NCBI RefSeq assembly: GCF_001638985.1
Contig: NW_017265160.1
Coordinates: forward strand, 40,853-104,852
Reading direction: 5' to 3'
DNA length: 64,000 nt
DNA from: Phycomyces blakesleeanus NRRL 1555(-)
Lineage: Eukaryota; Mucoromycota; Mucoromycetes; Mucorales; Phycomycetaceae
This document shows, piece by piece, positions 14,102 to 26,989 of this stretch. The notes below the pieces were generated by a model. That model saw only the letters and a list, made by a program, of their open reading frames with translations, was not told where the DNA came from and searched no databases. Position 1 is the first letter of the stretch. Each line of letters opens with the position of its first letter. Both the position numbers and the translations under genes were made by a program.

Positions 14102-14606
14102 TGCTGACAGAGTCTAGCAAGTATAACAATTCCTTTAATATTTTTATTTTATTTTATTTTTCGTAACCAAGAGAGCAAAATAAAAACAAAAAAAGCAAAC
14201 TGTAGACCATAATCATCTTATACACCGTGACTGTCAAAGATACTCTTGTACACGTTTTGTATGTAGGTATGTAGGTATGTATGTATGTATGTATAGCATG
14301 TTATATATACTATAATATATAAAAGATTACGATTTATTGCTGCAGAGGCTTGTAAAGGCATAAATGTAAATATTTTAGTATTATAATGTAATCAATATCT
14401 TAACATGATCACAGAAACCAAATCTTTTGCTATGGTAGGTGAACTTAAAAAACAAATGAAGGAATATCTAAAGGGGGGATTCAGTTTACTTTTTTCTTTT
14501 CTTTTTTTTTTAATATAAAAGAAAAGTGCTTCCTTCAATTTCTCCCAAATGTGACATTTTGTCTTGTGTGTGTGCTTCTTTGTGCTTCTTTGTACCTCTC
14601 TGTACT

Positions 14607-14642
<36 letters not shown>

Positions 14643-16797
14643 TGTGTATAACGTGTAGGATATTTAATATTTCAAGTTTATTTATTCTTTTTGTGTGTCC
14701 TGTATCTTACAGATGTATCAATGTAACTTTTTTTTTGGTTGTTGGTATTTCTCCATCGTGTGAAACATCGCATAATAGTTTAACGCCGTGTTCTTCTTGG
14801 TACCTCATTACCCCAGTTAAAAAAAAATAAAAAGGTTACATAAAAGATACACATACACACATTCACATATTGAGAGAGAATAAAGATCGTTTTTTTTTTT
14901 TTACTTACTTAACTTTCAAAGTACGCTCTTTGTTCTCACCACAAATTATGGTTTAACAAGCGCAAATTACCAAAAGTGAAATTATTACTGATCCAATATT
15001 TCGTTTTCGTTTGTTTTTTTTTGGAATTTTGAATTTTGGACTTTGGATTTTGGTTGTATTATATATACATATATATTCCTTTAAAGAATAAATCTGATAA
15101 GAGACAATATATATAAATGCATAGTAGATATATGTATTTGTAACCATGGCAACATATCAAGAGGTAATTATGGAATCATTCCCCAGGATTTAAGGACTTT
15201 GTAATCTTAAATTTTTAAAACTAAGGAATCTTTAGGAATTTTAAAATCAGGATCCCCCCACACACACACACGCACGCAAATAAAATATCAAAGTAAATCA
15301 TAGTAATAAAAAAGAAACATTAACCCAGTACCTAACAAGGGAGATACATAACCTTTATTAACTTAATTAGTCCGCCTTAATAAGGTTTTTTACTTATTGT
15401 TATAATTATTATAATTATTATTATTCTATAAAGAAGAAAAAGAAGAAACAGCAGTAACAGTAGCAATAGAAGTAACAGTAGCAATGGTAGCTTCTTTTTT
15501 TTGTTTTAGTCCGGAGGGGCTTTGTCAGTACGACAATGAATAGGAGCCAACCTAATTCTCCGTAGGAATGATTTAAAATAAACAGATATACGATTATGAA
15601 TCTATACAGATGTATAGGTATAAATATAGCTATAGAGATAGAGATAGGGATACAGATAGAAATAGAAGTAGAGATAGAGTATGTCTGCAGATCAAAAATT
15701 TGATAGAACTTTCTCAATAATGATATATTTTGGGGCGTTTGATTTTACTGCTGCTTGTACATGGGAACAGGATTAAATAAGCATTTGTCTACTGTAGTTT
15801 GAATGACAGAATTGAAGTATATTTAAGAAGAAGAACAAGAAAGAAGAAAAAAAATACTAATGGTACTGTTAGCACATCGTAGTGTAATATAGTGTAATTA
15901 TGTGGGGATAGAATATATACATATTAAGGAAAAATAGAGGGAAAAAGACGGAAAAAAAGAAAAGAAACAAGACAGGTCTGAACTTCATTAGCTTAAATGT
16001 ACTACATCGATTTAAGATATTTTGCTGGTCTTTGAAGAAAGATCAAGTGGAGAAACAAAACCAAAAATTATAAAAAAGACAAAAAGTAATTAAGGATAAT
16101 GCCCATGATTTGTTCAAAGTGTAACTAGGGTATAGGCCCGCCAAAAAGTCATATCCATCCTTTTTTTTTGCTTATTATATATTGTTTCTTGATATGATTG
16201 GTTCTAAAGCACTCTTATCAAGCAAAGATATCGAGTAAAAATTTATCATTACTCTTTTGCCTAGTGCACTTCAGTCCAACGTAGTGACATCTGCTGAAGT
16301 GTACGGTAAATAAAGTAGATTTATAATAAAGGGTATTATTATATTCTAAACATGTACAAGTATAATATAGGAGCAAAGCAAGGCAAGAATAGATTTATTA
16401 CTAATATAATTATAATTATAATTATGGTTATGGTTATGGTTATGATTTTGATTTTGATTATTTTGGGTGCAAGTTTCCTTCTCTCTCTCTCTATTTTTCG
16501 TTCATTACTATTGGATTGGATAAATGGGGTGAATTAAGAGATAGATCGATAGATAACTAGATCGATAGATAGCTAAATGGATAGAGGTTCAGAGTTTCCT
16601 AAGCTTTATTCTCTCACGCACCCATATCCACAGACCCACACCCATGTCTGCATATACACTCAAAGCGAGAGAGAGAGAAAAAAGACGGTTTATTCTGTTT
16701 TGCTTGTATGTTTGTTATACAAGAAAAAAGGCTCTAGAATTGGATAACAATTTTTTTATTATTATTCACTCACTCACTCTTAATAAATTAATACTGC

Positions 16798-16828
<31 letters not shown>

Positions 16829-18962
16829 ATATATATATGTATGTATTTAACTACATTTGACATGTGCAGCAAAACAAGGATTTTACAGACCCTTGGTTGC
16901 TAATGTACTTAATAGGAATACATTAATTCAAACAGAAAACAACATCATGTCAACTGCAGAAGAACCAAAATTGCAGAATATTTTATTACGACTATTACTA
17001 TTAGGTACTTGTGATATTCGTATATGTTAAATGTAGAATTCTCACAGCCAAAAACTATATAAAATGGAAGACCAAGAAGAAGAATCGTGTTTCACCCTTA
17101 ACCCAATCGTCATTACACCCACTCCGATTTTCACATGCGGTACTCCCACTTACTGAGCCATATAAAAAAAGGGATTTTTGTGCGCATGTAAAAGTGTGAG
17201 AATTTGTGCGAGTGTGCGAATTTGTGCGCAAGTTTGTACATGAGATTTTAGGCAAGTGTTTAGGTGACTTTGTGCCATAGTAGATATAGTGGTTGCATTG
17301 ATATAATAACAAAAGGAAGGAAGAGTAAGAAGAAGTGTTATTTGGTGTTTTGCTTGCAATGGAATACAATACAGTATATTGCCTTATTGAATACTTTCTT
17401 TTGCTTTGCTTTGCTTTGTATCATTTTTGTCTTATTTAAGTCTTAGCGACTTTATATTTATTTATCACTGTAGGAAATGGCAAACATTAGAATTCGGCAC
17501 TTGCATATGTGAGAGATTTTATGCATAGTTGCAGATTTCTGTCCAGTTATTTATCGAAACTGTAAGATTTTTTCTTAAAAAAATACTTTCATATTTTTTC
17601 CTACAGTCTGAATGATTAATATCTTTAAAATAGCTGCTCTTTACACCTATCTTTCAATCGATATATTTATCTGGTTAATTACATACTATATTCTCATGTA
17701 TCAAAATCACATATGATACGCACACATATAAAAGACAACACGATTGACAGACAAGAGTTTTAAACTCTACACATCTTTATCCTTTACTCTTGCAAGTACT
17801 CCATTTTATCAGGTACATATTTCTTACTAATTGTGCTCCCAGTCCTCACTTCGGACGTTCGAGCAAGTCGTACACTTTCACTCATATCACCGCACTCAAA
17901 CAGCAACTGTAAGCTGACATAATCTCCCAAGGTAAATATTACAACTAGTCTCCATTTTTTCTACTACTGGTTTTTTTAAATAGACCCGTACAAATTTACC
18001 CAATAAAAGTTTCTTGGAGGACATGGAATTGTTACATTTTGAGCATCGTTTGTTAAAATGGAGATCTTGTTGATGTCCTGAATTTCCAACATATACTTGG
18101 TTGTGACACGATATTAGTATACCTGAAAGGCTCACCCATTACATTCAAGTTAGGAGTATTAAAAGGTAAACAGAAGTAGATATTCGGGAGGGTTGTCGTA
18201 TGAGACAAAGACGGACAAGAATTCAAAGAAGATAAAAAGAATACCCTCTAATATCGCTAGGGTCTACCCGAAATACCAATTGGTAAGCTATTAAATTTGA
18301 ATAATTTCACTATCTATACTTTTGTACTGTGCTGGAAAAGTTGGAAAAGGTGTATTGCATTAAGTGCAAAAAAAAACCATAGGTGAGGTAAAAGTGGGAT
18401 TTTACTTTTTGAACTACAATAATAGTAAAGTGGGTTATTTTTTGTCGACAGTGACTCGCATGGTACTTGTAAGACGTAATGTAACTGCTTACAAAAATAT
18501 GACGAGGAAGAACATTTGAGTTATTTAGTCTCTATTTCCGTGTTTACTAGCTAACACATATTATAATACTTAATGGAGGTATGGTAACAAGGGACAATAA
18601 GCTACTCCAAGAGGATACGTTCTCAGGACAAAATATACGCACACCACTAGTTGGGACATGTAAAATAATATTCAATTGGCCAAGTGATTTTAATTATGTA
18701 AAGCGGGACACTTTATCATGCTGTGCTAAACTTCCTTTGATATGTCCTCTTCTACCTCTGTCTATGTCTCTCGCTCCTCACGTCTGTACTTTGTTCTCCT
18801 CCTTTCTCTACCTTCGCACTCCGGCGAGGCAGTCGCCAATCAGCACCCACCGTCTCAATAGGACGTTCAGTTTCATGTGTACCTTTAGAAAGTGTATATC
18901 ACAGAACAAAAAAAAACGTTTCTTTTTGGGAGTTTGCATAACTACGGTATTTATACTTTAAA
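14102..18962. other. Intergenic region, no supported gene
   Basis: This region lies between the ITFG2-like start and a foldback element. It contains microsatellites (TATG repeats near 14265-14293, a (TC)n tract at 14609-14639, AT/GT tracts near 16800-16840) and many short AT-biased frames. A minus-strand frame at 18135-17896 has a Cys-x2-Cys pair but no recognisable family. I see no convincing coding exon. Confidence 0.5.
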
Positions 18963-19246
18963 TGCTGTTCACCAGTGTACGAGGGAATTGCATCGAGGGA
19001 ATTGTACTGCGTCATATAAGATCCCGATTGTTATTCAGCATCTGTTTCTTAATTTTTTTACTACAATACCCTATCCACTTTTATTTTTTGCTAATGATTT
19101 GTTTCATTTTGGCTATAGAAAATGAGCTTTATAAAATATGGTCGTTTAGTACATCCTTTTTAGTAACTAGAGTCCTTATTTTAGAACTTTGTCAATTCCC
19201 TCGATGCAATTCCCTCGATGATTCCTTCGTACACTGGTGAGCAGCA
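18963..19246. mobile_element. MITE-like foldback element
   Basis: The ends are inverted copies of one another. The left arm starts TGCTGTTCACCAGTGTACGA; the right arm, reverse-complemented, starts TGCTGCTCACCAGTGTACGA. Both then contain the motif CATCGAGGGAATTG. The element is about 284 bp and holds no coding frame. I see no clear target-site duplication. It ends about 57 bases before the MsrA start codon, so it may supply part of that promoter. Confidence 0.6.
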
Positions 19247-19303
19247 ACAATCCCAAAACATAAAAATAAAGAGAAATAAAAAGAAAAAGAAAAATTATTC
19301 CTA

Positions 19304-20476
19304 ATGTCATTATTGTCGCGCACCTTTCAACTTGCTACTCATCTTGTACCATCTCAACGTACATTTTCAACCACGTTAGGAATGACTGAAAAAGCAACAT
19401 TTGCCGCTGGCTGCTTCTGGTACATAGTCTATATATATATAAGCAAATGATAGCGATCATGTACAAGACATGTTAATGAGTGTTATTGAATTAAAGGGGT
19501 GTCGAGCACATGTACAACAAGTATTTTAAGAAAGATGGAATCACCACCAAGGTTGGCTACATTGGAGGAAAGGTCGACAACCCCACTTACAAACAGGTAA
19601 TGATAGAATAATTGATTGCACAAATTCTTTCTAGCCATAAGCACACACACACACACATGCATTTTCATTGATTACTTTCAATTCTTATTATTTAATTGTT
19701 TTTAATTGTTTTTCCGCGTTTATATATTTGATATTAATGACAATAATGATAATGCTAATGCTAATAAAGGTATGCTCTGGAGCAACAGACCATGCAGAGG
19801 CATTGGAAATCACCTTTGACCCAAAAAGAGTAGAGTATGCCAAACTTGTAGAGTTCTTTTATAATATGCACGGTGAGTAAACAAAATAAGAGGGCATAAG
19901 TTTAAATATATATGTGTTAAGATAAGAATAATAGCTAGTGATTATAAATCAAATAACGAGATTTTCTTTTGAAACAGTAAAGATAAACAAGTTAATATTC
20001 AGATATTATATATGGATTTTGATATGTATGTGTATGTGTGTGTATGTGTGTGTGTGTATGATTTGGGTAGACCCTACTACTCTCAACGCACAAGGACCCG
20101 ACAGAGGCACCCAATATCGCTCTGCTATATTTTATCATTCACCAGAACAAAAGGAAATAGCTGAAAAGGTTACAGCGGAAGTTCAGGAGAAGCATTACAA
20201 AGGGAAAAAAATTGTTACTGAGATTGTTCCAGCTGGAGTATTTTATGATGCAGAGACATACCATCAGGTAGGTTTACAATAAACTGCTATAATATTTATA
20301 AAAAAAACTTCTAATATCAATTACTTATACTTGAATATGTATCTCAATACAAAGCTTTACTTGGAGAAGAACCCGAGTGGTTATGAGGTAAATTTATTTT
20401 ATTGTAATAAAAATATTGTATATAACTTTTATTTAATAATGAATTATAGTGTCCATCGCACTTTCTCAGATGGTAA
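19304..20476 (+). CDS. msrA: Peptide methionine sulfoxide reductase A
   Basis: Six exons, 19304-19419, 19497-19596, 19770-19872, 20071-20267, 20355-20387 and 20450-20476, join in phase to 191 residues. The catalytic motif GCFW is split across intron 1 (Cys37). Further family blocks are [51 protein letters not shown] and the C-terminal ECPSHFLRW. The enzyme reduces methionine-S-sulfoxide, free or in proteins, using thioredoxin. The first 26 residues are rich in Ser, Thr and Arg with few acidic residues, like a mitochondrial presequence. A second in-frame Met27 lies just before the catalytic core, so initiation there would give a cytosolic form. No interruption is visible. Confidence 0.93.
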
Positions 20477-22035
20477 CCATATTAGTCTTTATTATTAATC
20501 ATAATAAAAAAAGACATGCGTGCTGACATACATGGAAAGGTTGTTATCGCATTTTAACTAAAATAACACCAGAAATAAATACATATATAAAAACCAAACA
20601 CACTTTGTTTACGGTGTTTTAGGTGGTACTTTTAGGATTATTTTGGTAAAATCATCAATAATACTACCTCTTTTTTTTTGAAGTCTATCTAGATCTTAAT
20701 TGACTGAAGTATGCTAGATTTTATTTATATTCTGATGTGCTTATTTCTCAGTAATATTACTGTAATAAGCATGTTGTTTCTAGAATCTGAATCCCAAAAA
20801 AAGGCTAATCTGACTTGAAATACTCTTGTATGTGATCGAGTAGTTTCTTTGGGTATCTCTGGGAGCAGATTAAATGCCTTTGTGTTTCATCTTTATATCA
20901 AATACAGTATATATTGCTCTCCTCTCCCCTCGAAAACCAAGAAAACACATCTGACTTTATAATTGCGTGTAAAGGAGGTTGTATAATAAATGATATATGT
21001 CATGTTAACACGATCTGTAGAGACTGTAATTCACAAATCAAAATAAGACAAGTTAGTGAGGTGTGGAGAGAAACGAAACAATAATGATAGCTTTCGGGGG
21101 GGGGGCAAAAGGATGGATATAACTATGGATTAACATATATATTATGATAGGATTTTCTTAAAAAAAAAGGCGAGTGTGTTATATATGAGGGAAAAATAAG
21201 ATGTAAAATAAAACAAGTGCAGACGAGAGTACGGTGAGACTTTGTTTTATTAGAAGAAGTGAAAGAATCAGAAAGATGCTGTTCTATTGCTATTAGAGAG
21301 CTTGTTAACAGAGTCGATTAAGCTTATACTTCGACTTAGGCTTATCGGAGTATATATTTTCTTATACCGACTACAACTTCCATTTTTGATAAGTCTAAGC
21401 TCTACTTCGACTTTAGTCGAATAGCGAGAACCTTATCCTACAAATTCATGAAGACATATACAATAATAATTAATTTTCAATACTCCTTACATAAAATCAA
21501 TTATAAGACTCTTAGCTACAATATACTAAAATATCAGGGTGAAATATCAATTAATTCTCTCTAAAAGTCATTATGTTTGTTATGTAATAAAATAATAACA
21601 TAACATTCTAAGTCTTGGGTATAAAACTCATAATAAATCAACTTTTTTCTATTTCATACATCAACTTTTTTTACAAATCACAATCTTTATTACTGTCATA
21701 CATTTATAAATATCTAACCAACTATGGTACCAAATAAATCAAATAGAACTACAAGAAGAAACAGAAAGAACTTGGTTATTCACTAGTATATACCATCACC
21801 TCCAAGTATAAAAGATCAAGAAGGTGAGAAATTTGTCCCTACGGTCAGCTTGTTGGGCTCTCTAGGTAGCTTAACATACTACAAAAAAACTAGTACTACT
21901 TCAAAAGGATCATACTTAGTTAAAAAGGTTATAGTGTAATGTTTAAAGGTAAAATAAAGTTCAAAAGACATAAAATCGATGTTTAATCTACTTTATATAT
22001 TATTGATAGTATTGAAATACACAAGGCAACTCTAA
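20477..22035. other. Intergenic region between MsrA and the pogo element
   Basis: AT-rich DNA with no supported gene. It has a run of nine G at 21098-21106. At 21320-21425 a patch repeats variants of CTTATACTTCGACTTAG in both orientations, which may be an old foldback fragment. Confidence 0.45.
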
Positions 22036-22037
22036 TA

Positions 22038-24896
22038 CAGTGGTCCCTCGATAATTTCACGCCCCTTTAATTTCACGCTTCGATAATTTCAAGGCTCTGA
22101 AGACCCAACTCGAAAAATAGGGCTTAACTTTCACGATTCTCGTTAATTTCACTTTCACGAAATTTTTTGGCCTTGAATCCTTAAAGAAAAAAAATTAGCC
22201 AATCAGACGAGAGCAATATAGTTACAGCTTGGTTTAAATTTTTTTAATTCTAGCTTTTCATGATTTTGTAATTGACATCAATGTCAAGTGCGTTAAGTTT
22301 TCATGCCAAACACTGGGTTATCAAGTTGTTATCTAGCTTACTTTTTTTAAAATTTTTTTTTTCATTTTTTTTTCAGAAATAAAATAAAACTATATGTGCT
22401 ATATTTTGATTAAGTTTCATATTAATTGTTTAGTAAAGATTATTCACTTGAAAAATATAAATATAATTCTAATTTGTTTGTTATAAAAGTTTTTATTGTA
22501 GATTTTATTATTTCTATCTGTCATTACTATTTATTGTTATTTGCAATTGTTACTATTTACAAACATATTACGAAATCAAGCTTTGACTGTACTTGGCTGC
22601 TAACTTTTTTTTCTATTTTTAAATGAAGAAAAATATATTTCTTATAGAAAATTGTTTTTATTTTATTTGAAAAAGAATAAATTTTAAAAAGACTTAAAGA
22701 AGCTGGTTACTTTAGTTTGCTTTGAGTTCGCGGTTTTCTGGAACTTGTTTCTAAGGCCTTCAACCTTACTGACGAAGTCTCTGTCAATATCCTCGTCTTC
22801 CAAGATATCCAAAAGCGTGCAAACACACTCAAACTTTTCCGAAGCAGAATAAGTTCTCTTGAAAGGAACTGCTGATTCCACTTCAGCAATTTCTTCATTG
22901 CTGTTGTTGTTGGCTGCATTGTCGTCTGCGTCATACTCTTTCATGACAATGTCAGCGATCTCATTCTCATTGATCACTCTATGAGTGCATTGTCTCTCAT
23001 AGAGTGGATCTGATTCGCTGGTCGGACAATCTTCAAGAGACAGAAGATCTGATCCAGCAATCTTGTCTAGGGTTTCTTCCAAGCCCTCGACCAGAACCTT
23101 TTCAGCCAGACTTTGCTGAATCATAGCCTGGTTTACATCTATAAATTATATTTAGAATATTAAGAAAGTGGAATTGAAAGATTATAGTACTATTATAACC
23201 AATAAATTGTTTTACTAATACCTTCACTATCTTTGTCTTCAATGAAGTGAAAGATTGTTGCATTCCAGCAGTTCTCAATAGTCTTTGCTGAGACAGATTC
23301 CCAAGCCTCTCTTATCCATTTCATGGCCCACAATTGATCAATTTCAAAGATTTTATCAATGGCCCCAATCTTATTTTGTTGGTCATTTTGAATCATGCCA
23401 ATATACTGATATGCCTTGGCATACTGTTTACGCTTGAAATAAGCCTTAAAAGCCCAAATGATACCACCATCCAATGGCTGAAGATGGGACGTGGTGTTTG
23501 GAGGCAGAAAAAGAAGCTCAACATTTGTAGGCGCATAATCTACTATATGGCCAGAGAAATTATCAAGGATCAAAAGCACTTTGCAGTTTTGCGCTTTCAT
23601 TGAACGATCAAAGCGATGGAGGAAAACATGGAAGATTGATCGTGTCATCCAGTCATTACTGTTGTAATGATACATAGAAAATCCATGATCTACTGCCTCT
23701 TGTTTTTTGTTGTTTTTGTTAAAACAGTTTGGTCTTCTTGCATGACCAATCATCAATATGTCAGACCACTTGTCTGTTCCATCGGCATTGCACAAAAGGC
23801 CTACTGTAAGCCGCTTCTTATTTTCCTTCCAACCAGAAAATTTCTGGCAGGAAATCGTTGTTCTTGGTGGGGCGGCATAGAAAAGTACTGTTTCATCAAA
23901 GTTATAGATGTCACAAGCACTATAAGCCTCTATCTTCTCTTTGATAGCAGCCTTGTCAATCTGAAGCGACTCTATGTCTGTTGAACCAGCCTCACCATGA
24001 ATTCGATTCATCTTGATATAATGACGCTTTCCAAACTTCTCCATCCAGCCTTGAGAAGCATTAAAATCTTTAACGCCTATTCTTTCAGCAAAAATAGTAG
24101 CTTTAGTCTTAATCAATTCCCAAGTGATGGGAATCTGATTATTTTCAGCAATGTTGATCCAAAGAATCACTGCTTCTTTGATTTGCTATAGTTATGTGAC
24201 AATATAATAAGATTAATTTTATTTTTTATATAGAGCAAAAATGCATAATGTTGAGATATATTACATACAGGCCATTTTCCCTTTCTAACACGCTTTCTGT
24301 TCTTTACGTTGGCTTGCATTATCAAGCCCTGGTCTCCTCTCTTCAAAATCTTCGAGATTGTAGAAGCATCAGGAGCTTTCTGAAGGCCAAAGGTTTTCTT
24401 TGCCCAGTCAGCCAATTGAGGGTTACTCATAGACAGCTTTTTCTTTTTCATATCGCAAATCTCAAGATGATTTGCAATATTAAGCAAAACGTTTTTTTTG
24501 GTCATATTTATTGTTTAGTTCTGGATTTGATAGATTTCATTAAAGTATCAAAAAAATTGAAAATGATATTAGATAAGCATTATATAATAAGCTAAAAGCA
24601 TACCGAGAAGCTGTTATTATTTGATTGAATAAGAATTTGAAACAATAATTAGTTACGAGACAGAGGGGGTAGAAAACAGTAATGCAGTCAGGGGTTATAT
24701 TTAACTAGAATGAATTTAAACAGAGGATTGAATCATATCGAATCATTACTTGATATATTTTTTTTCTATTAAAGAATAATGTAAACTCCGCCCATAGTTG
24801 GCGGAAAATATATACTCCGAACTCGTTAATTTCACTCTTCGATAATTTCAAGGCATCTGGCCTTCCCTAGGCCTTGAAATTATCGAGGGACTACTG
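22038..24896. mobile_element. Complete Tigger/pogo-type DNA transposon
   Basis: The left terminus CAGTGGTCCCTCGATAATTT and the right terminus, reverse-complemented CAGTAGTCCCTCGATAATTT, form TIRs of about 22 bp. Each is flanked by TA (22036-22037 and 24897-24898), the duplicated target of the Tc1/mariner/pogo group. Subterminal DNA on both sides repeats TTTCACG and CTTCGATAATTTCAAGG. The 2859-bp element encodes one transposase on its minus strand. Everything expected of an autonomous copy is present; whether it is active cannot be told from sequence. Confidence 0.92.
22684..24505 (-). CDS. pogo/Tigger transposase (CENP-B-like HTH, DDE_1)
   Basis: Exons 24505-24269, 24185-23222 and 23138-22684 join in phase to an uninterrupted 551-residue protein. 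Residues 1-70 form the first helix-turn-helix (PDASTISKILKRG). Residues about 80-150 form the Tc5/CENP-B type second HTH (GWMEKFGKRH). The DDE_1 core has NFDET (Asp about 176), LLILDNFSGH (Asp about 287) and LQPLDGGI (Asp about 318), a DDD triad as in pogo. The C-terminal region is acidic and ends SKQTKVTSFFKSF. Within it QTKVTSFF fits the PCNA-interacting-peptide consensus Q-x-x-[ILVM]-x-x-[FY]-[FY]. Drosophila Pogo transposase is known to bind PCNA through such a motif. The element ends and the open frame suggest a recent insertion. Confidence 0.92.
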
Positions 24897-24898
24897 TA

Positions 24899-25659
24899 AA
24901 AGTAGCCTCTTTATTGTAGATATAATTCATAAATACACTCAAAAAGAGCACGGAAAAGCTTAATAATAACAGAGAACACTTATACTTCTTTATAAATCTT
25001 CTGACATTAATCTGACAAATTAATGTATATTTTCACTATAAATGTCTAATAATATCCAAATAATTTATGAAAAAAGTGGACAAATAATTGCCACAATCAT
25101 AGCCTAGTCCTAAGTTGATGAAATAATTCCAGCAGCAAAAATAAATGACTGCTAATTTTGGCAGGAAGAAGTTTGACTCTATTAATAAGCTATCTATTAG
25201 TATTGTGCATTTATATAGACATTGTATTTAGCTTGGTAATGATATGATGATATCATATAATGTCTGTTTCTCTACTATTATATTCTATGATTTAGTTCTT
25301 ATGTTTTTAGTGTTATCAACTAGAGCCTTAGTATTTGTCTTAGTATGTTCTTTACATAATTTTCTTGTATAAGGGAAGGTATATCTTTTAGTATTGTTAC
25401 TAGTTGTCAGTAACTCAATGTACGTATTTATTGAGTGTCTGTACTTTTAATTTAAATCTACGGTTATGTTGGATACAACAGAGTGGAACAATTGTTCCAT
25501 ATTAGAATATATTAAATCAAGTAGTCATTATATGTATACAAATTTCAAAGCTTAGGATTAATGAAAAGCATATGTCACTTGGAGACTATTCTGACTATAG
25601 AGACAACTGAGTACTATCCAGCAGGTTGTAGAAAGAAGGATAAATCATATAATCAGATG
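24899..25659. other. AT-rich spacer between transposon and LTR cluster
   Basis: No gene, RNA or clear repeat boundary is visible here. Short AT-biased frames only. Confidence 0.45.
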
Positions 25660-26192
25660 TGTTGTAAATGAGTATTGACTACTGCTGTAATTGAGAATAA
25701 GTCTGAAGGAAATAATATAAGGCCTCAGCTATTCCAGTCAAAGGTGTCTACCGATTACTTTATTATTTAACACACAGGTTTAGCATGCATGATAGTGATT
25801 ATATTTCATATGATGATATCACCATAATATGGGATACATCAGTGGATTATTATAAGCATAATTATAACTCATAAACACATTTACTTTTGATGTTAATACT
25901 TCATTGGGACTATACACATTTATATAATTAATCATACATTAATTATCTCAAGATCATGTTGCTCTGATTAAGGCTCAGATAGGATCGATTACCTGACCCC
26001 AGTCATATAATTTTCCCAATCCAAAATAATATAAATAGCAGTAGTAGTTCAGTGTAGGAACCTGGTCAAACTTTGATATAAAATCCTTTCTCAATAAACA
26101 AAACCTACACAAGTTCTCACGAATCTTCGTTCCTAATCTCAAATCTTCAATTCTTCCTCTTAAAAACTTCTTCAACTTCAATCACCACAACA
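25660..26192 (+). repeat. LTR copy 1 of a retrotransposon family
   Basis: A 533-bp sequence that begins TGTTGTAAATGAG and ends CACCACAACA, so it has the 5'-TG...CA-3' ends of an LTR. It is nearly identical to LTR copy 2 in inverted orientation. The bases beside it (AGATG left, AAGTA right) do not form a target-site duplication, which points to a rearranged or deleted partner. No primer-binding site or gag/pol sequence follows it. Confidence 0.75.
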
Positions 26193-26297
26193 AAGTATGA
26201 TTTATGACTTGATGTCATAATTGTAACACCGACACTAGTTAAGCAGTAAATATACTCTAATAACCAAATATAGTAAAGGAAGAAAGTCTTAAGAAAC

Positions 26298-26829
26298 TGT
26301 TGTGGTGGTTGAAGTTGAAGAAGTTTTTAAGAGGAAGAATAGAAGATTTGAAATTAGGAACGAAGATTCATGAGAACTTGTGTAGGTTTTGTTTATTGAG
26401 AAAGATTTTGTATCAAAGTTTGACCAGGTTCCTACACTGAACTACTACTCCTATTTATATTGTTTTGGATTGGGAAAATTATATGACTGGGGTCAGGTAA
26501 TCGATCCTATCTGAGCCTTAATCAGAGCAACGTGATCTTGGGATAATTAATGTATGATTAATTATATAAATGTGTGTAGTCCCAATGAAGTATTAACATC
26601 AAAAGTAAATGTGTTTATGAGTTATAATTATGCTTATAATAATCCACTGATGTATCCCATATTATGGTGATATCATCATATGAAATATAATCACTATCAT
26701 GCATGCTAAACCTGTGTGTTAAATAATAAAGTAATCGGTAGACACCTTTGACTGGAATAGCTGAGGCCTTATATTATTTCCTTCAGACTTATTCTCAATT
26801 ACAGCAGTAGTCAATACTCATTTACAACA
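26298..26829 (-). repeat. LTR copy 2, solo LTR with 5-bp TSD
   Basis: The inverted counterpart of copy 1. Read on the minus strand it starts TGTTGTAAATGAG (26829 downward) and ends at 26298. It is flanked on both sides by GAAAC (26293-26297 and 26830-26834), a perfect 5-bp target-site duplication. That makes it a genuine solo LTR left by recombination between the two LTRs of an inserted element. Only 105 bp separate it from copy 1, so the two arms form an inverted repeat of about 530 bp each. Confidence 0.8.
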
Positions 26830-26989
26830 GAAACTAAGATGTAATAACAAGAGCAGATTGTGTTTTCTTATAAAAAGAGATACTTTTTATTGATGAATAA
26901 AGACAACTTATATATAGTCTCAAAGTATTTCTATATATTTCTATTATTAAATTTATTATTTTTCTATTGTTTCGTACCTGAAATACCAC

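Noticed and set aside
17896..18135. Minus frame with a CSKCNNSM zinc-knuckle-like pair
   Set aside because: Only one Cys pair, no homology recognised, and no start or splice context; too weak to annotate as a gene.
22425..22595. Possible nested MITE remnant inside the pogo element (AAGCTTTGACTGTA near 22578)
   Set aside because: Only a short match to the end of the MITE at 51.3 kb, with no convincing second end; may be chance.
25975..26181. 68-codon minus frame
   Set aside because: Lies wholly inside LTR copy 1; an accidental frame in the repeat.
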